Below, in pieces: positions 57,167 through 64,000 of a DNA stretch of 64,000 nt (position 1 is its first letter; every line of letters starts with the position of its first letter). The DNA comes from Halalkaliarchaeum desulfuricum (GTDB lineage: Archaea > Halobacteriota > Halobacteria > Halobacteriales > Haloferacaceae): the NCBI RefSeq assembly GCF_002952775.1, contig NZ_CP025066.1, positions 1 to 64,000 on the forward strand. The letters run 5' to 3'. The position numbers were made by a program, and so were the translations under genes. The notes beneath the pieces are model-generated. The model had not been told where the DNA came from and ran no database searches. It worked only from the letters and a program-made list of their open reading frames with translations.

Positions 57167-57886
57167 ATGACCGACAGTTCACTCCTCGACCGACGGACGT
57201 ATCTGAAGGCAACCGGCTCGATCGCTGCGATCGGTAGCGCCGGGATCGCTGGTTGTCTCGACGACGTACCGGAATCCGACGCAACCGGAACACTCGCCAC
57301 CCGGGTGACCGACCAGCCCGGTGACATCGGCGACTTCGAATCGTGTGTCGTCACGATTCGGGGAATGTGGGTAAAGCCCGCAAGCGACGACGGCGAGGAA
57401 GACGAGGAAGACGAGGAAGACGAGGAAGACGACGGCGAGGAAGACGAGGAAACCGACGAAGACGCCGAGGAAACCGAAACTCCCGACGAGAGCGACGCCC
57501 GGGAGTACCACGAGTTCGACGAGCCGCAGGAGGCCGACCTGGTCCAGCTTCAGGACGGCGAAACACAGCTCGTCGACGAGCAGGAACTTGCGGCCCGCGA
57601 GTACGAGTTCCTCCAGCTCGACGTGATCGACGTCGACGGTACTCTGGTCGACGGCGGCGACGCAGACGTCTCCACGCCCGGGAACGCACCCTTGCAGTTC
57701 AAACACCGGTTCGAGATCCGCGAGGGGCAGCGGACCGTCTTCACCGCCGACTTCACACCCGTGCGGCGGGGCGCGACCGAGTCGTATCTCCTTCAGCCCG
57801 TCGCGCAGGGAACGACGGTGGAGTACGAGGACGTCGAAGACGAGGAGGACGACGCGGACGGCGAAGACGATTCAACTGAATCGTAA
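57167..57886 (+). CDS. DUF4382-like lipoprotein with acidic linker
   Basis: A 239-aa cell-surface lipoprotein. A Tat signal (DRRTYLKATG) and lipobox (AGIAGC, Cys 28) indicate Tat export with lipid anchoring. The mature part is a beta-sandwich (GTLATRVTDQPGDIGDFESCVVTIRGMWV; QLVDEQELAAREYEFLQLDVIDVDG) of the DUF4382 type, interrupted by a 45-residue run of Asp/Glu (about 73-115) and closed by another acidic tail. It probably cooperates with the His-rich neighbour; ligand unknown. Confidence 0.8.
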   Translation: MTDSSLLDRRTYLKATGSIAAIGSAGIAGCLDDVPESDATGTLATRVTDQPGDIGDFESCVVTIRGMWVKPASDDGEEDEEDEEDEEDDGEEDEETDEDAEETETPDESDAREYHEFDEPQEADLVQLQDGETQLVDEQELAAREYEFLQLDVIDVDGTLVDGGDADVSTPGNAPLQFKHRFEIREGQRTVFTADFTPVRRGATESYLLQPVAQGTTVEYEDVEDEEDDADGEDDSTES

Positions 57887-57959
57887 TCCCGAGTCGAACT
57901 CTCGGTGACTGATCGACGAGAATCTGCTTCGGCAACTACTGTTCACGGCGGGGAGGATG

Positions 57960-58451
57960 TCACTCTTGGTACGGGAGAGTCGTCACATCGAAGGTATTGT
58001 AGTGGCGGTCATAGGTGAGAATGTGATCGATTTCGAGGTGGTCCATATGCGTAGCGATTATGAAGTCAGTGAATGACGCATTTAGGTCGGTCCACTCGAC
58101 GAACGTCGCTTTGGCGTCATTGAAAACGTCCCCGGTGACGGATTCGAACTGATAGAGTGTACTCTCGTCGAGAGTTGTCAGAAACGACGTTGCGTTCCGC
58201 ATCGATGCCTGCTTTTTCAGTCGCGTTGCTGCCTCGTCGACGATATGATCGTTGACGACGAGGCGACGATATGGAAGGTCACCATCGCGAACAAAACCCA
58301 TAAACGCCCGAGAAACTGCATGCATCTGATCTCGGGGGTTGAACAACGCGTACAGGAACTTCGGCCCGACGACGACCTGATGACGGACGTGGCCCGGTCG
58401 AAAATGCTCGGGCGTGACCGTTCCCATCGGTGTGTCGACTGGCTCTGCCAT
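57960..58451 (-). CDS. PIN-domain protein (VapC-like), atypical N-terminus
   Basis: A 163-aa PIN-fold protein. The C-terminal acidic residues are present: FTDFIIATHM (about 131-140) and ILTYDRHYN (about 147-155). At the position of the first catalytic Asp (usual DTN/DTS start), this protein has VVVGPKFLYALFN, so the Asp is replaced by Gly. Nuclease activity is therefore uncertain. It follows the antitoxin-like gene after six bases, consistent with a type II module. Confidence 0.78.
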   Translation of the reverse strand: MAEPVDTPMGTVTPEHFRPGHVRHQVVVGPKFLYALFNPRDQMHAVSRAFMGFVRDGDLPYRRLVVNDHIVDEAATRLKKQASMRNATSFLTTLDESTLYQFESVTGDVFNDAKATFVEWTDLNASFTDFIIATHMDHLEIDHILTYDRHYNTFDVTTLPYQE

Positions 58452-58457
58452 GCGAAT

Positions 58458-58769
58458 TCAGGATTGCGCGGACGGATCGTCGGCGAGTGTGAACGACTTG
58501 TCGCTGCCGTGCCACTCATCGACGAGATCGTCTTCGTCGCGAGCATCCGTTTCTGACGACTCTGGCAGAGAGTCCGCCTCGAGCTCGTCGAGGACGGTGA
58601 ACGCCCGATCGTTTGGATCCGGTCGCTGCTGTCGTTCGATCCACTCGATAACGGCCTCGTGTCCAGCTTCTTTGAGTGACAGCCCGTGTTCTCTCGCGAA
58701 CTCTCGGAACCGTTCGTATTCGTCCTCGTTCAATTCAGTTTGGACGTACTTGGTGTCGTTACTGCTCAT
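58458..58769 (-). CDS. Antitoxin-like protein upstream of the PIN gene
   Basis: A 103-aa protein. The N-terminal half has an RHH-like pattern (YVQTELNEDEYERFREFAREHGLSLKEAGHEAVIEWIERQ), and the C-terminal half is acidic and disordered (LVDEWHGSDKSFTLADD) as in toxin-neutralising tails. ATG 58769 is chosen over 58778. CTTATAGG on the minus strand (about 58808-58815) is a TATA candidate; a perfect palindrome lies right upstream. Confidence 0.78.
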   Translation of the reverse strand: MSSNDTKYVQTELNEDEYERFREFAREHGLSLKEAGHEAVIEWIERQQRPDPNDRAFTVLDELEADSLPESSETDARDEDDLVDEWHGSDKSFTLADDPSAQS

Positions 58770-58819
58770 ACGAATCACTGGTGCTACTACTCTCTATTAT
58801 CTCATGACCTATAAGATGT

Positions 58820-58841
58820 TCACATGAAATAGTTCATGTGA
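58820..58841. promoter_or_regulatory. Perfect palindrome, probable operator of the PIN/antitoxin pair
   Basis: TCACATGAA-4 nt-TTCATGTGA, a perfect 9-bp inverted repeat, lies 51 bp before the antitoxin start and just upstream of its TATA candidate. RHH antitoxins commonly autoregulate through such sites. Confidence 0.6.
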
Positions 58842-58921
58842 CCTCTACCGGTCCCTCGGCCCTCCATCGCTGTTCGCCTTCGAACCGGGCGAATTATCTC
58901 CCGTGCGGTTCCGTTTCGCCT

Positions 58922-59569
58922 GTGACCGACGACCGCGACAAATGGAACGAGCGGTACAGGGACGACGACTTCGATCTCCCCGACGAACCCGTCCCCGAGC
59001 TTGCGCGCCGGATCGATACGCTCCCGGACGGCCGGGCGCTCGACGTGGCGACGGGAAGCGGACGGAACGCGCTGTTTCTCGCCGAGCACGGCTACGACGT
59101 CGCGGCGGTCGACGTCTCCGACGAGGCACTCGCGCAGGCGCGTGCTCGCGCCGAGGAGCGCGGTCTCGACGTCGATTGGATCCGTGCGGACGTCACCGAC
59201 CCCGAGGGTGATTTCCAGCTCGAATCCCGGGCGTACGACCTGGTCGTCATGAGCTTCTTTTATGCTCCCGAGCTGCTGCCGGAGCTCACGGAGGCGCTCG
59301 CACCCGGGGGCGTGCTGGTGTACGAACACCATCTCCGATCGAGCGATCCCATCGAGGTCGGCCCCTCCGACGACTGGGTTCGCTACCGGTCGAACGAACT
59401 GCTCCGGGCGTGTCTCGATCTCACGGTGCTTCACTACGCGGAGGCGACCCGCCACGGGAAGGAGGACGACAGGCCCTCGGCGATCGCGACCGTCGTCGCA
59501 CGCAAGTCCTGTGGCGGCGCTCAGTCGTATCCGGCCGAACGCGACATGCGGGACGTTCCCCGGGAGTAG
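58922..59569 (+). CDS. SAM-dependent methyltransferase (class I)
   Basis: A 215-aa methyltransferase. Motif I is ALDVATGSGRNALFLA (about 41-56), motif II/post I YDVAAVDVSDEAL, and motif III near LTEALAPGGVLVYEH (about 125-139), resembling the tellurite-resistance TehB-like small methyltransferases. GTG 58922 (MTDDRDKWNERY) is chosen over the upstream ATG because GAATTATC lies 25-30 nt before it. Substrate unknown. Confidence 0.85.
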   Translation: MTDDRDKWNERYRDDDFDLPDEPVPELARRIDTLPDGRALDVATGSGRNALFLAEHGYDVAAVDVSDEALAQARARAEERGLDVDWIRADVTDPEGDFQLESRAYDLVVMSFFYAPELLPELTEALAPGGVLVYEHHLRSSDPIEVGPSDDWVRYRSNELLRACLDLTVLHYAEATRHGKEDDRPSAIATVVARKSCGGAQSYPAERDMRDVPRE

Positions 59570-59646
59570 TCGCAGTCTCCCACGGCGCAGTCGGGCGGAA
59601 TCGTGAAGGGAAGGCTTTACCGGCCTGACGGCGTACGAGCCGTCAA

Positions 59647-61053
59647 ATGGTACTCGACGACCTCGGGAGTTCCCTCCGGGGAACGCTCAACGACCTCCGC
59701 GGGAAGTCCCGCATCGACGAGGACGACGTCGGGGAGGTCGTAAAGCAGATCCAGCGCGCCCTCCTGCAGGCGGACGTCGAGGTCGGGCTGGTGATGGAGC
59801 TGTCCGACAGCATCGAACAGCGTGCGCTGTCGGAGGATCCTCCGGCGGGAACGACCGCGCGCGATCACGTCCTGAAGATCGTCTACGAGGAACTCGTCGA
59901 ACTCGTCGGCGAATCCACGGAACTTCCGCTGGAGCCACAGACGATCATGCTCGCCGGCCTGCAGGGGTCGGGGAAGACGACCACCGCCGCCAAGATGGCG
60001 TGGTGGTTCTCGAAGAAGGGGCTCCGACCGGCAGTGATCCAGACGGACACGTTCCGTCCGGGCGCGTACGACCAGGCCAAACAGATGTGCGAACGGGCGG
60101 AGGTGGAGTTCTACGGCGACCCCGACGGGGACGATCCCGTCGAGATCGCCCGTGAGGGAATGGAGGCGACCGAGGACGCTGACGTCCGGATCGTCGACAC
60201 CGCCGGTCGCCACGCGCTGGAGGAGGACCTCATCGACGAGATCGAGGAGATCGAGGCGACGGTTGCCCCGGACGTCTCGCTGCTCGTGCTCGATGCGGCG
60301 ATCGGGCAGGGTGCCAAAGATCAGGCCCGGGAGTTCGAGCGCTCGGTCGGCATCGAAGGCGTCGTCATCACGAAGCTCGACGGGACCGCGAAAGGTGGCG
60401 GTGCGTTGACCGCTGTCAACGAAACCGACTCCTCGATCGCGTTCCTCGGGACCGGCGAGACCGTAAAGGACATCGAGCGGTTCGAACCCTCGGGGTTCAT
60501 CTCTCGGCTGCTCGGGATGGGCGACCTCAAGCAGCTCTCCGAACGGGTCGAACGTGCGATGCAGGAAACCCAGGAGGAAGACGACGACTGGGATCCCGAG
60601 GACCTGCTCGAAGGGCAGTTCACGCTGAAGGACATGCAGCGACAGATGGAGGCGATGAACCGGATGGGCCCCCTCGATCAGGTGATGGACATGATCCCCG
60701 GGCTCGGCGGCGGCATGATGGACCAGCTGCCCGACGACGCGATGGACGTCACCCAGGATCGGATGCGCCGGTTCGACATCGCGATGGACTCGATGACCGA
60801 CGAGGAGCTGGAGAACCCCCGGACTATCGGCCGGTCGCGCGTCGAGCGCATCTCCCGCGGCTCCGGCGTCGAGGAGGAGACTATCCGAGAGCTGCTCGAA
60901 CAGCACAAGATGATGGAGCAAACGCTCAAGCAGTTCCAGGGGATGGGCGAGGGCGACATGCAGCGGATGATGAAGAAGTTCGGCGGCGGAGGCGGCGCCG
61001 GCGGCATGGGCGATCTCGAGGAGCTGGGCGGCGGCAAGGGCCCGTTCGGCTGA
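59647..61053 (+). CDS. srp54: Signal recognition particle 54 kDa subunit
   Basis: A 468-aa SRP GTPase. N domain (1-90), G domain with [13 protein letters not shown] (about 104-116), [10 protein letters not shown] and DTAGR (about 187), and a methionine-rich M domain (about 295-440: [23 protein letters not shown]) that binds signal peptides and SRP RNA. The C-terminus is Gly-rich. A TATA-like GGCTTTACC lies about 30 nt before the ATG. The RNA component is not in the window. Confidence 0.96.
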   Translation: MVLDDLGSSLRGTLNDLRGKSRIDEDDVGEVVKQIQRALLQADVEVGLVMELSDSIEQRALSEDPPAGTTARDHVLKIVYEELVELVGESTELPLEPQTIMLAGLQGSGKTTTAAKMAWWFSKKGLRPAVIQTDTFRPGAYDQAKQMCERAEVEFYGDPDGDDPVEIAREGMEATEDADVRIVDTAGRHALEEDLIDEIEEIEATVAPDVSLLVLDAAIGQGAKDQAREFERSVGIEGVVITKLDGTAKGGGALTAVNETDSSIAFLGTGETVKDIERFEPSGFISRLLGMGDLKQLSERVERAMQETQEEDDDWDPEDLLEGQFTLKDMQRQMEAMNRMGPLDQVMDMIPGLGGGMMDQLPDDAMDVTQDRMRRFDIAMDSMTDEELENPRTIGRSRVERISRGSGVEEETIRELLEQHKMMEQTLKQFQGMGEGDMQRMMKKFGGGGGAGGMGDLEELGGGKGPFG

Positions 61054-61057
61054 CGCC

Positions 61058-62419
61058 GTGGGCCGAAACTCCGGCGGCGGACGTGGCGTCAGTCGACGTC
61101 TCCGCGACCGTCTCGGCCGGCTCGCACGCTTCGACGTCCTCGCGCTGACGGCGGCCATCTGGTTTCTCGCGAAGTTCCTCCGGTACGCGTTCCCGCCGCT
61201 TTTCGAACCGTTCCAGGCGACGTATGGCGTCTCGAACGCGGAGGTCGGCGCCGCGTTCACCGGGTTCATGCTCGTGTACGCCGCGATGCAGTTTCCTTCC
61301 GGGGCGCTCGCCGACCGGCTGGGATCGGTTCGGGTCGTGGTCGCGGGTGCGTCGCTTGCCGCGGTGGGGGCGCTCGCGGTGGCGATCGGCTCTTTCGCGG
61401 GGGCGGCCGCCGGTTTCGGCGTCCTCGTCGCGACGATGCTCGTGATGGGCGGGGGGACCGGCGCCCACAAGACGGTCGCGATCCGGCTGCTCGCCCGTGT
61501 GTACCCCGCCCGGACGGGGCGGGCGCTCGGCGCGTTCGACACGGTCGGAACGTTCGGGGGCGTGGTAGCGCCGATCGCTGTCGTCGCGTTCACCACCGGG
61601 CTGCTTTCGGGGCTGCCGGGCGATCCCTGGCGGTGGCTCTTCTTTTCGGCGGGGCTCGTCGGCGTCGCCCTCGCGGTCGCGTTCCTCCGGCGGGTTCCCG
61701 GGCGGCTCGAGGCCGACCACGCCGGGGCCGAACGCTCCGGAACGGAAACAGCCGACACCGATCCCGGCGACGCAGTCGGCGACGAGCGATCCGTCGGGAA
61801 GAAGACTGGCTCGAACCCCGGCTTCCGTCGGTACGTGACGCTGTTTTCCGATCCGCGTCTCGCCGCATTCGTCGCCGTGACGCTGTCGTTTTCCTTCGCG
61901 TACAACGGGCTGGTGGCGTTCCTCCCGCTGTATCTCACCCGCGAAGCCGGCCTTGCAGCAGCGACCGCCGGCGGGCTGTACAGTTTGCTGTTTCTGGTCA
62001 GCTTCGTCCAGCTGTTCTCCGGCGAGGCGAGCGACCGGGCCGGACAGCTCCCCGTCATCGTTGCGGCACTGACGCTGGCCACGGTCGGGGTCGCTGCGCT
62101 CGTGGTGCTCCCGATCGCCGGAACGCCCGGCGGGGCCATCGCTGTTGCCGTTGCGGTCGCCGTCGGCGGGCTCGGAATGCACGGATTCAGGCCGGTGCGT
62201 GGCTCGTATCTCATGTTCGTGCTTCCCGACGACATCGCCGGCGGCGCGCTCGGGGTCGTCCGCACCGGGCTGATGGGCGCGGGTGCGGTCGCCCCCGTGA
62301 TCATCGGTGTCATCTCTGACGGGCTGGGGTTCCGGCCCGCCTTCGGGCTGCTTGCGGCCGCGATGGCTGCGGCGGCGACGATCGCCGCGGCGCTGTGGCT
62401 CACCAGAGAGCGGGCGTGA
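61058..62419 (+). CDS. Major facilitator superfamily transporter
   Basis: A 453-aa membrane protein with about 12 hydrophobic helices in two halves; GADRLGSVRVVV-like segment (residues 80-92, ALADRLGSVRV) matches the MFS loop 2-3 motif. A polar central loop of about 55 residues (about 210-265) separates the halves. GTG start, four nucleotides after the srp54 stop. Substrate cannot be inferred. Confidence 0.87.
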   Translation: MGRNSGGGRGVSRRLRDRLGRLARFDVLALTAAIWFLAKFLRYAFPPLFEPFQATYGVSNAEVGAAFTGFMLVYAAMQFPSGALADRLGSVRVVVAGASLAAVGALAVAIGSFAGAAAGFGVLVATMLVMGGGTGAHKTVAIRLLARVYPARTGRALGAFDTVGTFGGVVAPIAVVAFTTGLLSGLPGDPWRWLFFSAGLVGVALAVAFLRRVPGRLEADHAGAERSGTETADTDPGDAVGDERSVGKKTGSNPGFRRYVTLFSDPRLAAFVAVTLSFSFAYNGLVAFLPLYLTREAGLAAATAGGLYSLLFLVSFVQLFSGEASDRAGQLPVIVAALTLATVGVAALVVLPIAGTPGGAIAVAVAVAVGGLGMHGFRPVRGSYLMFVLPDDIAGGALGVVRTGLMGAGAVAPVIIGVISDGLGFRPAFGLLAAAMAAAATIAAALWLTRERA

Positions 62420-62474
62420 TCTCGGCGCCGATCGGAACTGGTGTCCTTTTCACCTCGCGCCGATCACACTCTGT

Positions 62475-63569
62475 ATGGACGAGGGAACGTTACGGCTCGC
62501 GACACGGGGATCGGTACTCGCGCGCCGACAGGCGACGACCGTCCGCGACTCACTGTCGAGTCGACGACTCGACGTGGAACTCGTGGAGATCGAAACGCGC
62601 GGGGACCGCATCACCGACGAACTGATCCACCGGCTCGGCCGAACGGGGGCGTTCGTCAGAGCGCTGGACGAGGAGGTGCTCGAGGGGGACGTCGACGCGG
62701 CCATCCACTCGATGAAGGACATGCCGACGGAGTTCCCCGGGGACCTGGCCGTCGCCGGCGTCCCGGAACGGGCACCCGCCGGTGACGTGCTCGTCACGCC
62801 CGACGGGACGCCGTTCGAGGCGCTTCCCGACGGCGCGACCGTCGGTACGTCGTCGCTTCGTCGGGGCGCACAGCTCTCCAACGCGCGTCCGGATCTCGAG
62901 ATCGACCCGCTCCGGGGCAACGTCGACACCCGATTGGAGAAGCTGCTCGCCCCCTCGCTACAGCGGGAGCACGAACGGCGGCTGAACGCCGAATCCGACG
63001 AGGCGTTCGACGAGGACGTCTCGTTCGACCGCACCACCGACGAGTGGTTCGACGACCTGACTGAACTCGAGCGGAACGCGCTGGGGCGGACGGTCGACTC
63101 GGAGTACGACGGAATCGTGCTCGCGGAGGCCGGTCTGCGTCGGAGTGGCCTGTTCGACGACGTCGAGACGGAGCGGCTCGAACGCTCGCGATTCGTCCCC
63201 GCCCCCGGACAGGGGGCGATCGCGGTGACCGCCGCCGATCCGGACGTGATCGACCTGATCCGGTCGCGCATCGACCACCCGCCGACCCGGATCGCCACTA
63301 CCGCCGAGCGGACCGTCCTCGCGGAGCTCGGTGGCGGCTGCATCGCGCCGATCGGCGTCAACGCCATCCTGCAGGGCGAGTACGTCCACACCCGGGCACA
63401 GGTGTCGAGCACAGACGGGGAGACGGTCATAAACGACACCCGGGATCTCCCGGTCGAATCACACGCGGAGGCTGCCGCGGCGTTCGCCGACGACCTCGCA
63501 GACCGGGGCGCAGCCGACCTCATCGAGGAGGCCCGCGAACGCGCCGAGGAAGAGGGGGGAGACGCGTGA
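62475..63569 (+). CDS. hemC: Hydroxymethylbilane synthase
   Basis: A 364-aa enzyme that polymerises four porphobilinogens. TLRLATRGSVLARRQA at the N-terminus, HSMKDMPTE (about 76-84), GTSSLRR (about 127-133) and the cofactor-bearing cysteine in ELGGGCIAPIG (about 285-295) are conserved. An insert of about 40 acidic residues (about 155-200, LNAESDEAFDEDVSF) enlarges the middle. ATG 62475 is chosen; CCTTTTCACC lies about 30 nt upstream. Overlaps hemD by four bases. Confidence 0.94.
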   Translation: MDEGTLRLATRGSVLARRQATTVRDSLSSRRLDVELVEIETRGDRITDELIHRLGRTGAFVRALDEEVLEGDVDAAIHSMKDMPTEFPGDLAVAGVPERAPAGDVLVTPDGTPFEALPDGATVGTSSLRRGAQLSNARPDLEIDPLRGNVDTRLEKLLAPSLQREHERRLNAESDEAFDEDVSFDRTTDEWFDDLTELERNALGRTVDSEYDGIVLAEAGLRRSGLFDDVETERLERSRFVPAPGQGAIAVTAADPDVIDLIRSRIDHPPTRIATTAERTVLAELGGGCIAPIGVNAILQGEYVHTRAQVSSTDGETVINDTRDLPVESHAEAAAAFADDLADRGAADLIEEARERAEEEGGDA

Positions 63570-64000
63570 GCTCACGGCCACGTGTCGCGGTGTTCCGCCC
63601 GGACGACGACCGCATCCGGACGGCGGTCGAGCTGCTCGAGGAGCTGGGGGCCGCACCGATCGCCGATCCGATGCTTGCAGTCGAGCCGACCGGCGCCGTC
63701 CCGCGGCCGGCGGAGTTCGTCGTTCTCACGAGCAAGACCGGCGTCGAACTCGCTGCCGAAGCGGGCTGGTCCCCCGAAAACGCCGGCCCGGATGGCGAGG
63801 CGGCGATCCTCGTCGCGATCGGCCCGGCGACGGCAGCGGCAGCCCGCGAGGCGGGCTGGTCCCCCGATGTCGTTCCCGAGGAGTACACCTCGGCCGGGCT
63901 CGTGGAGACGCTCGAGGGCCGGGTCGACGGCCGAACCGTCGAGGTCGCGCGCAGCGACCACGGCAGCCCGGTGCTTCTCGAGGGGCTCCGGGCGGCCCGT
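63566..64000 (+). CDS. hemD: Uroporphyrinogen-III synthase, 5' part
   Basis: 145 codons of a GTG-started gene that runs off the window. VAVFRPDDDRIRTAVELLEELGAAPIADP and FVVLTSKTGVELAAEAG, IGPATAAAAREAGW and the EEYTSAGLVETLEG segment match the family's two-domain fold. It shares GTGA with the hemC stop, so hemCD are translationally coupled. It supplies uroporphyrinogen III for siroheme, heme and cobalamin. Confidence 0.88.
   Translation, partial: MSSRPRVAVFRPDDDRIRTAVELLEELGAAPIADPMLAVEPTGAVPRPAEFVVLTSKTGVELAAEAGWSPENAGPDGEAAILVAIGPATAAAAREAGWSPDVVPEEYTSAGLVETLEGRVDGRTVEVARSDHGSPVLLEGLRAAR

Noticed and set aside
59617-62403. 928-codon minus-strand open frame over srp54 and the MFS gene
   Set aside because: Antisense to two clearly conserved genes; no domain visible.

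Overview
The window is 64 kb of a haloarchaeal (class Halobacteria) main chromosome. The evidence is the high GC content, very acidic proteins, leaderless genes with a TATA box about 25-30 nt before the start codon, archaeal information-processing genes (Orc1/Cdc6, PolD small subunit, MCM, RPA, TFB, SRP54), an A-type ATP synthase operon, and the order orc1-sec11-polD small subunit that is familiar beside the main haloarchaeal origin. I cannot fix the genus. There is no insertion sequence, CRISPR array, rRNA or recognisable tRNA. The clearest mobile elements are two inteins inside mcm.

Layout. 1-5.6 kb: origin region, with orc1, signal peptidase and PolD small subunit (DP1); ORB-like boxes lie upstream of orc1 and inside the DP1 coding sequence; EngB follows. 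5.8-9.4 kb: an FAD oxidoreductase, a small haloarchaeal protein, GTP cyclohydrolase MptA and a TrmB-type regulator. 9.7-18.5 kb: a MinD ATPase with a long acidic tail, a DUF309 protein, a tungsten aldehyde:ferredoxin oxidoreductase, a radical SAM/HhH protein, a UppS-like protein that lacks the usual catalytic motif, a DUF92 membrane protein, a Cys-rich small protein and a ribbon-helix-helix/coiled-coil protein. 18.6-21.8 kb: histidine ammonia-lyase and an RPA/RPA-associated operon. 22-33 kb: a MinD-like protein with a degenerate P-loop, TFB, then a compact minus-strand cluster downstream of mcm (94-aa protein, 112-aa protein, coiled-coil protein, beta/coiled-coil protein, ParA/MinD ATPase). 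mcm itself carries two LAGLIDADG inteins, one after the Walker A region and one after Walker B.

33.5-42.8 kb: the complete A-type ATP synthase operon atpHIKECFABD plus a trailing zinc-ribbon-like gene. 42.8-52.3 kb: a minus-strand arginine pathway using the LysW carrier (argG, argH, lysW/argW, argX, argC, argB, argD, argE, argF), including the 56-codon carrier gene and a possible 58-codon Arg-rich ORF between argH and lysW. 52.6-56.4 kb: nucleotide genes upp, pyrG and guaAB. 56.6-58.8 kb: a His-rich secreted protein, a DUF4382-like lipoprotein, and a PIN-domain/antitoxin pair with a perfect palindrome upstream. 58.9-64 kb: a methyltransferase, srp54, an MFS transporter, hemC and the start of hemD.

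The best candidates for new biology are the mcm-linked ParA/MinD gene cluster with its AT-rich repeat-flanked promoter, the HTH-rich second mcm intein, the origin boxes embedded in DP1 beside three clustered minisatellites, the UppS-like/DUF92 pair, and the Arg-rich ORF plus hairpin between argGH and the lysW operon.
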